A DNA stretch of 42,630 nucleotides, taken from NCBI RefSeq assembly GCF_022790535.1, contig NZ_LOHG01000030.1, forward strand, positions 1-42,630, read 5' to 3'. The notes beneath the pieces are model-generated. The model had not been told where the DNA came from, ran no database searches, and saw nothing but the letters and a program-made list of their open reading frames with translations. Source of the DNA: Pseudomonas maioricensis. Its GTDB lineage: Bacteria > Pseudomonadota > Gammaproteobacteria > Pseudomonadales > Pseudomonadaceae. A program made the position numbers and the translations under genes. This document shows, piece by piece, positions 8,173-17,282 of the stretch (the stretch's first letter is position 1; the number at the start of each line of letters is the position of its first letter).

Positions 8173-9387
8173 CTAAAAAAAGGTTATTTCTTGTGAATTC
8201 TGTTGTGCGGCGCTGCTGCCGTGATGCGTGTTGCGCTGCTCGTCGGTGGCGTAGGTTGCTTCCATACGTGCGAGCCAGCTGCGTGCATCAATCGCCACTG
8301 CCTGATCAGGTGCCTGTGTCGCCTGCTGCAAATGCGCGTGCAGGTCGTCAATATTGTCCCGCACGTGAACCAGTATCTGGCTGACCCGATCCTGAAATTG
8401 CAGGCTGACCAGCACTTCAGTCATTTCGTCGCGGATACCGAAGCTTTCCTGTTGAAGCATTTCGGCAGACTCGGCGAGGCGCTCGGTCACGCTCTTGAAG
8501 CGTTCCAGTACACGCTGAATAGTGTTTTCAGAATTCACTACCGAGTTGCTGTCCAGGTCCGCGCCACTGGAAGCGGCCTGCACCAGTTGGTTAATGGCAC
8601 TGTTGATGATGTCGACCTTGGCGGACATCTGCTGACCGGTCTCACTGGACTTGCTCGACAGGCTGCGTACGGCGTCGGCAACTACGGCAAAACCACGACC
8701 TGCTTCGCCAGCGCGTGCGGCCTCGATGGCTGCGTTGAGGGCCAACAGGTTCGTTTGCGCAGCAATGGCCGCGACATCCGCCGCCATGGTGCGCAACTCG
8801 CCGGTGTAGGCGGTGAGGTTGCGAACCTGAGCGAGGGTTTCGTCGCGGCTGGTCTGCGTGGCCTTGAGGGAGTTGATCACCTGAACCAGGTCGTTGTCGC
8901 TTTGTGCGAGAACCTGCAATGCGCCATCATTGTTTTGCCCACCCAGGTCACCCGCCGCATGTTGCGACGCATGCACCGTTTCCTGAAGTCGCGAGGAAAT
9001 ACCGGTGAAGCGACCGGTCAAGGTCACAATCGCGGTTTCGGTCTGTTGCCGCGAGCTTTCTACCTGCTTGGCCCAGATGGGCATTGCACCGAGCAAGACT
9101 TCGTTGATCTGTGCATTCGATTGCAGCGATGCGCCTTCAGCCGCTTGCTGATGATGCAAGGCTGTCGCCTGGGCAATGGCAAGTAGTTTGCGATTTTGAC
9201 TGGCGGCAGCGAAGAGGCCCGTGGCGACGCCAGCAGCCAGTACGGCAGCGCTCAAACCAATGTTCAATTGGGTCGGTGCTGACAGCAAAAGTGCTGCGCA
9301 TCCAGCTATTGCAGGCACCAGCGGAAACCAGAGGAAGAGCGTTTGGCGGCCTTGACTCGGAGAACTACCGTTTTGGCTCGGCGTCAT
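8173..9387 (-). CDS. Short chemoreceptor-like protein with a CheZ-like C-terminal segment
   Basis: A 404-residue protein with two closely spaced membrane segments (about 16-36 and 42-62) and almost no extracytoplasmic part, so it is unlikely to bind a periplasmic ligand. The receptor signalling tip is clear at about 205-250 (IAAQTNLLALNAAIEAARAG then EAGRGFAVVADAVRSLSSK). No HAMP domain is evident. After it, residues 328-350 read VSLQFQDRVSQILVHVRD, and the D333-x-x-x-Q337 spacing matches the active residues of CheZ (D143 and Q147 in E. coli). The tail ends in QEITFF. It is the first gene of the che operon, with AAGGA before ATG. A phosphatase role is inference. Confidence 0.88.
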   Translation of the reverse strand: MTPSQNGSSPSQGRQTLFLWFPLVPAIAGCAALLLSAPTQLNIGLSAAVLAAGVATGLFAAASQNRKLLAIAQATALHHQQAAEGASLQSNAQINEVLLGAMPIWAKQVESSRQQTETAIVTLTGRFTGISSRLQETVHASQHAAGDLGGQNNDGALQVLAQSDNDLVQVINSLKATQTSRDETLAQVRNLTAYTGELRTMAADVAAIAAQTNLLALNAAIEAARAGEAGRGFAVVADAVRSLSSKSSETGQQMSAKVDIINSAINQLVQAASSGADLDSNSVVNSENTIQRVLERFKSVTERLAESAEMLQQESFGIRDEMTEVLVSLQFQDRVSQILVHVRDNIDDLHAHLQQATQAPDQAVAIDARSWLARMEATYATDEQRNTHHGSSAAQQNSQEITFF

Positions 9388-9433
9388 GGTTCGTTCCTTG
9401 AACTGCTACAAAGGATGATTTGCGAATATCTGG

Positions 9434-9460
9434 TTATCTGCTAGTACGACTGAGACTTTA
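9434..9460 (-). promoter_or_regulatory. Predicted FliA (sigma-28) promoter of the che operon
   Basis: On the minus strand the -35 reads TAAAGTCT (9460-9453), then exactly 11 bases, then the -10 GCAGATAA (9441-9434). The enterobacterial sigma-28 consensus is TAAAGTTT-N11-GCCGATAA, so 14 of 16 positions match with ideal spacing. It lies 46 bp upstream of the first gene of the operon. Confidence 0.75.
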
Positions 9461-9757
9461 GTCACATTTATGACGCCAATCGTCAAGCAATCGGACAGAC
9501 ACACACCTCATTCGAGTGGCTTTTCTCACGATCATGTTTTTTTGACGTGTTTTCTGCCTTTATTTGCGGGGGTTTCCCTGATTTGGGGTCAGGAAAAAGC
9601 GTAGCAGCGCAATTTCAAACGCGGAAATATTTTGTCGTTAATAGGCGGAACTATTTTTTGTTTTGTTGTCACGCCAACTTACTGGGTTGGGCAGGGTGCG
9701 CTTGTTTGCGCTGCGAAGGAGACAGGCAGCTGCAGTCATCCAGATTGAACCCGATTC
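9461..9757. other. Intergenic AT-rich stretch
   Basis: This stretch upstream of the che promoter is poorer in GC than its surroundings. It has only a weak hairpin (CCTGA/TCAGG at 9578-9594). I see no gene and no recognisable operator. Confidence 0.5.
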
Positions 9758-9848
9758 TGTAGGAGCTCACCGAGGTTACGAGGCCAGCGATAGCGGTTTA
9801 TCAGACACACCGCCATCGCTGGACTCGTAACTTCGGTGAGCTCCTACA
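9758..9848. repeat. REP-type palindrome, family A copy 1
   Basis: Long inverted repeat with arms TGTAGGAGCTCACCGA and its complement, continuing inward with GTTACGAG and CCAGCGAT. It lies beyond the lysR stop and probably ends lysR transcription. A second copy of the same family is at 12161-12240. Confidence 0.85.
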
Positions 9849-9886
9849 GGTCCAATGTGTGCTGTGCGAAAGCGTCATGAAATGTG

Positions 9887-10804
9887 TTACCGCGCGTCCA
9901 CCGGACGGCCCCACAACTCCATCACGTAGTCGACGAAACTGCGTAGTTTGGGTGACCTGTAGCGATCCCGGGGGTAAAGCAGATTCATCGGGCGAGACGG
10001 CAACTGGTAGTCAGGGAGCAGGGCAACAAGCCTGCCATCTGCCAGGTCTTCGCGTACCAGCGCATCAGGCATCATCACGATCCCGGCTCCGGCGCGAGCT
10101 GCTTTGTGCAGGCCCGCGGAGGTATTCATCGTGATAGGCCCGCTGACCGGAACCAGCACCTCACCATCCGCACCCGTCAAACGCCAATGCTTTTCAACCG
10201 AACTCCAGTCGTCACCTGCCGGGTAGGCAAATGCCAGGCAGTCATGTTGCTGCAGGTCCATAGGCGCAAGAGGAGTGCCCCTGCGCTGCAGGTACGAGGG
10301 GGCAGCGCACAGGGTCAGTGTGTAATCCAGCAGTGGCCGGGCCACCAGGCTTGAGGTGTGGACAGGGCCAAGACGGATAGCGGCGTCGAAACCCTGGCCG
10401 ATCAAGTCCATGCGCTCGTTACTCCAGACAATGTCGAGCTTGATTTGCGGGTAGCGGCGAATGAACTCGCTGAGCGCCGGGGCGAGGCTTTCCGAGCCGA
10501 ACGTGAAGGGTGCAGTGATCCGTAACGTCCCTTGGGGCGTGTCCTGAGACTGCGCGGCCAGTTGCTCCGAGTCCGCCACCAGCGCCAGCACGTCGACACA
10601 GCGTTGGTAGTACGTTGCACCGAACTCTGTCAGCCCCTGACGCCGGGTCGTACGTTTCAGCAGGCTTACCCCCAGCCTTTGTTCAAGCGCCCGCAGATGG
10701 TTGCCGACCATCGTGGTCGACATGCCGCATTCCAGCGCCGCGGCCGTCATGCTGCCTGTCTCGACCACTTTCACAAAAACCGACATTGCCTGGAGTAAGT
10801 CCAT
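9887..10804 (-). CDS. LysR-family transcriptional regulator
   Basis: A 305-residue LysR-type regulator. The N-terminal winged helix-turn-helix is seen in MSVFVKVVETGSMTAAALEC and HLRALEQRLGVSLLKRTTRR; the effector-binding domain follows (about 90-300). The ATG at 10804 is preferred over an upstream TTG. It is divergent from the aminotransferase gene (about 100 bp between starts), the usual arrangement for a LysR protein and its target. The gap contains an AT-rich near-palindrome (TTAAATCATTTTAA) at the lysR end. The effector is unknown. Confidence 0.9.
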   Translation of the reverse strand: MDLLQAMSVFVKVVETGSMTAAALECGMSTTMVGNHLRALEQRLGVSLLKRTTRRQGLTEFGATYYQRCVDVLALVADSEQLAAQSQDTPQGTLRITAPFTFGSESLAPALSEFIRRYPQIKLDIVWSNERMDLIGQGFDAAIRLGPVHTSSLVARPLLDYTLTLCAAPSYLQRRGTPLAPMDLQQHDCLAFAYPAGDDWSSVEKHWRLTGADGEVLVPVSGPITMNTSAGLHKAARAGAGIVMMPDALVREDLADGRLVALLPDYQLPSRPMNLLYPRDRYRSPKLRSFVDYVMELWGRPVDAR

Positions 10805-10906
10805 TATCAAGCCTGACTTTAAAATGATTTAAGAAAATGGCCGTTTATCCAGCTCAGGTTGCTAACGATACTGGAAAAAACAACGCCTGAGATGGAGTTT
10901 CACATC

Positions 10907-12151
10907 ATGACCGCCACTTGCCTGATGACCACCTATCAACCCCTTGCGCTGAGCTTTGTTCGCGGTCTGGGTACTCGCGTGTGGGACGATACTGGCCGCG
11001 AATATCTGGATGCGGTGGCGGGTGTGGCGGTCACCAATGTGGGGCATTCCCATCCCCGTTTGGTAGCAGCTATCAGCGAGCAGGCGAGTCTGCTGATACA
11101 CACTTCTAACCTGTACAGCATTCAGTGGCAGCAGCTACTGGCCGAGAAGCTGACCCGGCTGGCGGGTATGGAAAAGGCGTTTTTCAATAACTCCGGCGCA
11201 GAAGCCAACGAGACCGCGCTGAAACTGGCCCGGCTCTATGCATGGCACAAGGGGATCGAAAAGCCGTTGGTGGTGGTGATGGACAACGCCTTCCATGGCC
11301 GCACACTCGGGACCTTGTCGGCCAGTGATGGTCCGGCGGTGCGGCTAGGGTTCAATTCGTTGCCCGGTGACTTCGTCAAAGTGCCTTTTGGCGATTTACC
11401 TGCGTTGGACAAAGTGTGCCAGGCCTACGGCAATCGCATCACGGCGATTCTGCTGGAGCCGATCCAGGGCGAAAGTGGTGTTCAGTTAGCCCCGCCGGGT
11501 TACTTGAAGGCACTGCGGGAGCTGTGTAGTCGGCGTGCCTGGTTGCTGATGCTGGACGAGATTCAAACCGGTATGGGCCGTACCGGGCAATGGTTTGCTT
11601 TCCAGCACGAAGGCATCGTGCCGGACGTGATGACGTTGGCCAAGGGGCTGGCCAATGGTGTTCCGATCGGAGCCTGTCTGGCACGGGGCAAAGCGGCGCA
11701 GTTGTTTACGCCGGGCAGCCACGGCAGCACCTTCGGTGGAAACCCTCTGGCGTGCCGGGCAGGCTGCACAGTAGTGGATATTCTCAATGAGCAGCATCTG
11801 CTGAGTAACGCCCGTCAGCAAGGTGAGCGGCTACTTGCCGGCTTGCGGGCGGCCCTGAGTGAACACCCGGATGTGCTGGCGATTCGTGGAAAGGGGTTGA
11901 TGGTGGGCATTGAGCTGACCCGGCCATTGCCGAATCTCGCAGCGATTGCTGCCACAGAGCATGGCCTGCTGATAAACGTGACACGGGGCAAAACGATTCG
12001 CTTGCTGCCACCCTTGACGATCAATGAGCAGGAAGTTGATGCGATTGTGTCGGGGGTATGCAAGACGCTGGCGTCGTTTACGGGGAGGGAGGAGGTGACT
12101 GCTGCGACGCACACCAGGATTAAGTCAGTACAGCCTGCAGTAAACGCATAA
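10907..12151 (+). CDS. argD: Acetylornithine/ornithine-type class III aminotransferase
   Basis: A PLP-dependent class III aminotransferase of 414 residues, close to ArgD/AstC/AruC enzymes that move the delta-amino group of (N-acetyl)ornithine to 2-oxoglutarate. Motifs seen include FNNSGAEANETALKLAR, the AFHGRTLG segment, LDEIQTGMGRTG, and the Schiff-base lysine in TLAKGLANGVPIGA. The start at 10907 has GGAG ten bases upstream. It is a lone gene facing a LysR regulator with no other arginine genes near, so it may be a catabolic or secondary paralogue rather than the main biosynthetic ArgD. The symbol is a family call. Confidence 0.8.
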   Translation: MTATCLMTTYQPLALSFVRGLGTRVWDDTGREYLDAVAGVAVTNVGHSHPRLVAAISEQASLLIHTSNLYSIQWQQLLAEKLTRLAGMEKAFFNNSGAEANETALKLARLYAWHKGIEKPLVVVMDNAFHGRTLGTLSASDGPAVRLGFNSLPGDFVKVPFGDLPALDKVCQAYGNRITAILLEPIQGESGVQLAPPGYLKALRELCSRRAWLLMLDEIQTGMGRTGQWFAFQHEGIVPDVMTLAKGLANGVPIGACLARGKAAQLFTPGSHGSTFGGNPLACRAGCTVVDILNEQHLLSNARQQGERLLAGLRAALSEHPDVLAIRGKGLMVGIELTRPLPNLAAIAATEHGLLINVTRGKTIRLLPPLTINEQEVDAIVSGVCKTLASFTGREEVTAATHTRIKSVQPAVNA

Positions 12152-12160
12152 CCTTTCGGT

Positions 12161-12240
12161 GCTCACCGAAGTAACGAGGCCAGCGATGGCGGCTTGTCTG
12201 ACACGCCGCTATCGCTGGCCTCGTTACCTCGGTGAGCTCC
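12161..12240. repeat. REP-type palindrome, family A copy 2
   Basis: Inverted repeat with outer arms GCTCACCGA and TCGGTGAGC and inner arms GTAACGAGGCCAGCGAT and complement. It is closely similar to 9758-9848. It fills the gap between two convergent genes and is well placed as a bidirectional terminator. Confidence 0.85.
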
Positions 12241-12266
12241 TACAGGGCTTGAGTTTGACGGGGGCT

Positions 12267-13640
12267 TTACGTCACCACTCGATAGCAAGGCTCGTAAGCC
12301 GCACCGCCGGGAAGTTTCATGCGGTGTTGTTCAACGAACGCATGCAGCAGGCGATCAAGAGGCTCCATGATTTCGGTATCGCCGTGGATCTCGTAGGGGC
12401 CATATTGTTCTATCAGACGAATGCCTTTGTCTTTCACGTTACCGGCGACAATGCCCGAAAACGCACGACGCAGGTTGGCTGCCAACTGGTGAGGCGGCAG
12501 TGAACGGCTCAGTTGCAGAGAGGCCATGTTTTCGTGGGTCGGATCAAACGGGTGCTGGAAGCCTTCATCAATTTTCAGCAACCAGTTGAAGTGAAACGCG
12601 TCATTGCGGTCGCGGCGGAACTGCTTGACGGCCTTGAGGCCGGCAACCATTTCTCTGGCCACTTCAGCGGGATCGTCAATGATGATCTGATAATGCTTGT
12701 AAGCCGACTCGCCCAGGGTGGCGCCGACAAAGGCGTGCAGTTGCTCCAGATACGGCGCTGCGCTTCTTGGTCCGGTGAGCACAACCGGGAACGGCAGGTC
12801 GCGGTTGTCCGGGTGCATCAGGATGCCCAGCAGGTAGAGGAACTCCTCAGCAGTGCCTGCGCCGCCCGGAAAGATGATGATGCCGTGCCCGACGCGAACG
12901 AACGCTTCAAGGCGTTTCTCGATGTCGGGCAGGATCACCAGTTCGTTCACGATCGGGTTGGGGGCTTCCGCTGCGATGATGCCCGGCTCGGTCAACCCCA
13001 GATAACGACCAGCGTTGATCCGCTGTTTGGCGTGGGCGATGGTTGCGCCTTTCATCGGGCCTTTCATCACTCCCGGGCCGCAACCGGTACAGATATCCAA
13101 GCTGCGCAGGCCGAGTTCGTGGCCGACCTTTTTGGTGTATTTGTATTCTTCGGTGTTGATCGAGTGTCCGCCCCAGCACACCACCATTTTCGGCTCAAGC
13201 CCCGGCCGCAGCGTGCGGGCATTGCGCAGCAGGTGAAACACGTAGTCGGTGATGCCTTGTGAGCTTTCCAGGTCAATACGCTGACTGTCCAGTTCACTTT
13301 CGGTGTAGACGATGTCGCGCAGCGCGCTGAAAAGCATTTCGCGGGTGCTGGCAATCATCTCCCCGTCGACGAACGCATCAGCGGGCGCGTTGAGGAGTTC
13401 CAGGCGTACACCGCGGTCCTGCTGGTGAATACGGACTTCGAAGCTCTCGTAAGCTTCAAGGATGGTCTTGGCATTATCGACATGCGCGCCGGTGTTAAGG
13501 ATTGCCAGAGCGCATTGGCGGAACAGGGTGTAAATACTGCCTGAGCCGGCGGCGCTGAGTTGCTGTACTTCGCGTTGGGACAATGTTTCGAGGCTGCCTT
13601 TCGGGCTTACCGAGGCGTTGATTACTTGTCTTTGGGGCAT
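12267..13640 (-). CDS. ppnN: Nucleotide 5'-monophosphate nucleosidase PpnN
   Basis: PpnN (formerly YgdH) splits purine and pyrimidine nucleoside monophosphates to base and ribose 5-phosphate, and in E. coli is stimulated by (p)ppGpp. At 457 residues it matches the family length (454 in E. coli) when the ATG at 13640 is used; that start has AAGGGA upstream. The LOG-family signature PGGAGTAEEF is present, with GCGPGVMKGPMKGA in the Rossmann-like core. The C-terminal extension typical of PpnN is also there, so it is not a short cytokinin-type LOG protein. Confidence 0.93.
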   Translation of the reverse strand: MPQRQVINASVSPKGSLETLSQREVQQLSAAGSGSIYTLFRQCALAILNTGAHVDNAKTILEAYESFEVRIHQQDRGVRLELLNAPADAFVDGEMIASTREMLFSALRDIVYTESELDSQRIDLESSQGITDYVFHLLRNARTLRPGLEPKMVVCWGGHSINTEEYKYTKKVGHELGLRSLDICTGCGPGVMKGPMKGATIAHAKQRINAGRYLGLTEPGIIAAEAPNPIVNELVILPDIEKRLEAFVRVGHGIIIFPGGAGTAEEFLYLLGILMHPDNRDLPFPVVLTGPRSAAPYLEQLHAFVGATLGESAYKHYQIIIDDPAEVAREMVAGLKAVKQFRRDRNDAFHFNWLLKIDEGFQHPFDPTHENMASLQLSRSLPPHQLAANLRRAFSGIVAGNVKDKGIRLIEQYGPYEIHGDTEIMEPLDRLLHAFVEQHRMKLPGGAAYEPCYRVVT

Positions 13641-13954
13641 TCTGAAATCCCTTGAAGAAATGCCGCTGAGCCAATCGGGCTCAGGCGCATCCGGATAATG
13701 AGGTCCTGCGCGGTCTGGCATGAACGGAGGCGACCGGGCGGGCACATGTGAAGTTGAGCATCGTGGGGCAAAAGCCATCACCACGATTGAAGCGGGTGAA
13801 AACCCGGTGACTCAATATCCTCCTTGTCTGAGTTGATGCGGTGCGGTTGGTTCTGCGCGGCCTGATCTGAACAGACACACTCATTCAACCGATGATTCAA
13901 TTGAGCGTCAACTCCTTACAAGTGAGTGGCTTACAGCCTTCATCCTATACCTGA
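13641..13954. other. Gap between topB and ppnN with a small hairpin
   Basis: This 314-bp gap follows the topB stop and leads into ppnN. A short perfect hairpin (TGAGCC-aatcg-GGCTCA, 13667-13683) lies about 27 bases before the ppnN start, in its presumed leader. I found no convincing promoter hexamers or gene. Confidence 0.45.
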
Positions 13955-15910
13955 TCAAGTTTTGCCCGCAGCCTTTACTGTCCGTCGCGGGCGGTTGCCG
14001 CCAGCACCAGCAGTTTTCCGCTTGCCGGACTTGCGTTTGTTTTTCCAGGGCGGAGAAACTCCGGCAGGGCTCGCAGCAGTGATGACCATCCGCATGCCGA
14101 TACAACGGCTGACGTGTTTGCTCATCCAGCTGGCCTGTCGGGTGACAAACTCTTCGAGGCTCATCTCGCCAGCCTGGACCATATCCAGCGCCTGCTCCCA
14201 GATAGCCGTGGTGCCTGGATCGGCAATCGCTCGGGGGACCGCGTCGATGAGACTGAACGCTGCCGGAGTCGCTGCCAGCGCTTTGCCGTTCTTGATCAGG
14301 TAGCCCCGGTCCAGCAAACCCTGAATGATGCCGGCACGAGTCGCTTCGGTGCCGATCCCGGTGGTGTCCTTGAGCTTCTGTTTGAGCAGCGGATCTTCTA
14401 CCAGTCGTGCGACATTTTTCATCGCCTTGATCAGATCGCCCTCGGTATATGGCTTGGGCGGTTGGGTCCAGAGGTCTTTGAGGATGATGTCGGCGACCGG
14501 GTATTCGCAACCTTCAGCCAGTCTCGGCAGTGCTTGTGGAGCAGGAGCTTCGCGGCCTTTTGCGGGTGTCAGAGCCTCAGGCAGTGCTCGTTTCCAGCCC
14601 GGTTCGACAATCAGCTTGCCCGTAGCGCGAAGTTTTTCACCGCCGCAGTCGAAGTCGGCCTGCGTGCGATCGTACTCATGATTGGGCAGGAATTGCGCAA
14701 GGTAGCGGGCTCTGATCAAGGTGAATACCGCCCGGTATTTACCCGTCAGTTGCTCGAGGGATTTGCCCGCACCCGTGGGGATGATGCCATGGTGGGCACT
14801 GACCTTGGCATCGTTCCAGGCCTTCGAGCGCCGACCCGGTTCCAGATGCTTGAGTAGATCGCTCAGTGCCGGGTCAGCACGGCCCAGTGCGTTGATGATT
14901 CGCGTCGCGTCGCTGTGTTGACTGACCGGCAGATAACCGCAGTCGCTTCGCGGATAGGTGATGACCTTGTGGGTTTCGTAGAGCGACTGGGCGATATCCA
15001 GCGTTTCCTGGGCGCCCAGGCCAAGCTTTTTCGAGCAGATTTCCTGCAGCGTGCCGAGGTCGAAAGGCAGCGGTGCTGATTCGCGTACCCGATCTGTCCG
15101 TAGCTTCAGCAGACTGGCTCGGGCCGCGTTGCGCATGGCCTCGACGGCGTTCTGCGCCGTTACCTGATTCAGGCAACGATCCTGGTCGTCACACACATCG
15201 GGTGCCGCGCGCCATTGTGCGGTGAACGTCTGGTCGTCGTGGCGAAGTTGCACATCGATTGCCCAGAACGGGACAGGGACAAACTCCGCGATGCTGCGGT
15301 CCCGATCCACCACCAAGCGCAACGTCGGGGTCTGTACGCGCCCGACCGGCAGGACGCCTTGATAACCCGATTGCCGGCCGAGGAGGGTGAACAGGCGACT
15401 CATGTTCATACCTATCAGCCAGTCCGCTCGCGAGCGTCCCAATGCAGAGTGGTAGAGGCTGAAGGTTTCGGCGCCGGGCTTGAGGGCGTTCAAGGCCTTG
15501 CGGATCGACGCATCGTCCAGCGCCGAGAGCCACAGCCGCTGAATCGGCCCGCGATATCGACAATGGTCCACCAATTCCCGGGCGATCATTTCCCCTTCGC
15601 GGTCGGCGTCTGTGGCAATGACCAGCTCGGATGCTTCGCCCAGGAGTCGCTTCACCGCCTTGAACTGGCTTGCGGTACGCGGTTTGACCAGCATTTTCCA
15701 TTTTTCCGGGACGATAGGCAGGTCATCCAGTACCCAGCGTTTGTAGCGGGCGTCGTAGCTGTCAGGGGGGGCAGTCTCAAGCAAATGGCCAATGCACCAG
15801 GTCACAGTCGCGTCGGGACCGATCCAGCAGCCATCGCCACGGCGCTTTGCGCCCAATACGGCGGCGATATCTTTGGCCTGGGAGGGTTTTTCGCAGAGAA
15901 ACAGCCGCAT
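13955..15910 (-). CDS. topB: DNA topoisomerase III
   Basis: Type IA topoisomerase of 651 residues that passes single strands and decatenates replication or recombination intermediates. The start MRLFLCEKPSQA matches the E. coli TopB start, so I place it at 15910. The Toprim motif includes E8 and TDADREGE; PVGRVQTPTLRLV is the conserved gate region; and the catalytic tyrosine is Y319 in VITYPRSDCGY (E. coli Y328). The C-terminus ends in a Lys/Arg-rich tail of about 35 residues that probably binds DNA. No four-cysteine zinc domains are present, as expected for TopB. Confidence 0.95.
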   Translation of the reverse strand: MRLFLCEKPSQAKDIAAVLGAKRRGDGCWIGPDATVTWCIGHLLETAPPDSYDARYKRWVLDDLPIVPEKWKMLVKPRTASQFKAVKRLLGEASELVIATDADREGEMIARELVDHCRYRGPIQRLWLSALDDASIRKALNALKPGAETFSLYHSALGRSRADWLIGMNMSRLFTLLGRQSGYQGVLPVGRVQTPTLRLVVDRDRSIAEFVPVPFWAIDVQLRHDDQTFTAQWRAAPDVCDDQDRCLNQVTAQNAVEAMRNAARASLLKLRTDRVRESAPLPFDLGTLQEICSKKLGLGAQETLDIAQSLYETHKVITYPRSDCGYLPVSQHSDATRIINALGRADPALSDLLKHLEPGRRSKAWNDAKVSAHHGIIPTGAGKSLEQLTGKYRAVFTLIRARYLAQFLPNHEYDRTQADFDCGGEKLRATGKLIVEPGWKRALPEALTPAKGREAPAPQALPRLAEGCEYPVADIILKDLWTQPPKPYTEGDLIKAMKNVARLVEDPLLKQKLKDTTGIGTEATRAGIIQGLLDRGYLIKNGKALAATPAAFSLIDAVPRAIADPGTTAIWEQALDMVQAGEMSLEEFVTRQASWMSKHVSRCIGMRMVITAASPAGVSPPWKNKRKSGKRKTAGAGGNRPRRTVKAAGKT

Positions 15911-16069
15911 GAGTACCATCGATTTTTACGGTTTTGATGGGGCACAGCATGAGCAGTGATGATGTTTTCGGCAAGTTTTATCTGTATGGATATACAGATA
16001 AAGTTTGTGGGAAGGTGCGCTGGGCATCGCAGAAAATCTATTGGCTTGAAAGCAATTCCGCAGGACCGT

Positions 16070-16140
16070 CTTCAGCCGGGAGGACCTTATTACATTCGCT
16101 TGATCTTCTTCGCCAGAAATACCGTTCTCCCGGCTAAAGC
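16070..16140. repeat. REP-type palindrome, family F copy 1
   Basis: Imperfect inverted repeat: CTTCAGCCGGGAGGAC (left) and GTTCTCCCGGCTAAAGC (right). The same core, AGCCGGGAG with partner CTCCCGGCTAAAGC, recurs at 25594-25677 and 40826-40917. It lies upstream of the SMR gene. Confidence 0.75.
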
Positions 16141-16279
16141 GGAGCGCCGCCCGGCCAGTCCTGCAAGATCGTGGGGTTCCTCACAGAAGGCGTGTAATCC
16201 CGCAAGCCTTGCGCCAACCGCTCTGGCACCGCTATTTTGTCCCTGCGCTTTGTGAAGAAAACACTCTTAAGGATGTTTG

Positions 16280-16603
16280 ATGAGCTGGATGTTCCTGTTG
16301 TTCGCCGGTGCCTGCGAGATCATTTATGCGGCGGTCATGCCCCGCACCGACGGCTTTACCAAGCTCTTGCCCAGCCTTTTTTGCGGTTTCTTTATCTGTT
16401 TGAGCATGTACCTGCTCTCCCTGGCAACGCGCACGATACCGGTGGGCACAGCCTATGCTGTCTGGGTAGGAATCGGTGCTTTGGGGACGGCCATCTACGG
16501 AATGCTGGTGCTGGGCGAAGATCGCAGTGTGTTGCGGATTCTGTGTTTTTTGCTGATTCTGGCCGGTATCGTCGGTTTGAAACTGGTGTCTGCACCCCGC
16601 TGA
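16280..16603 (+). CDS. SMR-family exporter, Gdx/SugE type
   Basis: A 107-residue inner-membrane protein with four predicted helices. The essential glutamate of the family is in AGACEIIYAAVM (helix 1). The helix-3 block IPVGTAYAVWVGIGALG matches the Gdx (formerly SugE) subgroup, which exports guanidinium in exchange for protons, rather than EmrE-type drug pumps. The start at 16280 has AAGGA six bases upstream. It is a lone gene. I looked for a guanidine riboswitch upstream and saw none, so the substrate is a family-level inference. It works as a dimer. Confidence 0.85.
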   Translation: MSWMFLLFAGACEIIYAAVMPRTDGFTKLLPSLFCGFFICLSMYLLSLATRTIPVGTAYAVWVGIGALGTAIYGMLVLGEDRSVLRILCFLLILAGIVGLKLVSAPR

Positions 16604-16708
16604 ATACAAGCCCTCGGTGACTATTGAGCTATACCGGTTAGAACAAAATATCTAAAACAGCGTCGAAAGCCCGACGAGTGTCCCTGTCTCGGTTTGAAGG
16701 AGCCATTT

Positions 16709-17242
16709 ATGTTTATCCGGTCGTTGACCATCGCTACGTTGCTTGTCTCTGCAGGCCCTCTGCTTGCAGCTGACAGTGACAGCCCTCTGAACCAGGATCG
16801 TGGCAAGGCCCGGCCACTGATCGTGATTGCACCCAGCAGCGTGGACCCAACGCTGGTCAGCCTGCAAAACGCCCTCAAAGAACCGGCTAATCAGAAAGCC
16901 TTTACTGAACGTGACATGGTCCTCTACACCGTGATCAACACCATGGGCAAGCGCAACGGCAAAGACCTCGATGCGCAATCAACCATGGCGCTTATTCGTG
17001 AGCTGAAGCTGGGCGCAAGCACCGGCACCAAGGTCATCCTGGTTGGCAAGGATGGCGAAAAACAGCTTGAACAGTTGGGTCCCATTGGCGTGAAAGATCT
17101 GTTCACCAAGGTTGATCAGTTACCCGCTGAGGAAAAGGCTGCCAGCGCTCCGGCCGTTGCTGCGCCAGTCCCTGAAGCCAAACCCGGTGCTGAAAAAACC
17201 GGCAAGCCCGCGAAAGGCGCCCCTAAGACGCTTGACGATTGA
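16709..17242 (+). CDS. Exported DUF4174-like protein
   Basis: A 177-residue protein with a signal peptide (MFIRSLTIATLLVSAG, likely cleaved after PLLAA), so probably periplasmic. The core (about 35-135) resembles DUF4174: PLIVIAPSSVDP near the start, ERDMVLYTV, and TKVILVGKDGEKQLEQLGP before LFTKVDQLP. That fold is thioredoxin-like but no active-site cysteines are present. The C-terminal 45 residues are Ala/Pro/Lys-rich and probably disordered. The start has AAGGAG six bases upstream. Function is unknown. Confidence 0.75.
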   Translation: MFIRSLTIATLLVSAGPLLAADSDSPLNQDRGKARPLIVIAPSSVDPTLVSLQNALKEPANQKAFTERDMVLYTVINTMGKRNGKDLDAQSTMALIRELKLGASTGTKVILVGKDGEKQLEQLGPIGVKDLFTKVDQLPAEEKAASAPAVAAPVPEAKPGAEKTGKPAKGAPKTLDD

Positions 17243-17282
17243 CCGGTAGTTGTCGGGGCTGACGATTGTCGGCCTCGACACA

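Noticed and set aside
16141..16279. Guanidine riboswitch upstream of the Gdx-type SMR gene
   Set aside because: No ykkC core and no paired ACGR-loop hairpins are visible; the stretch is mostly the edge of a repeat.
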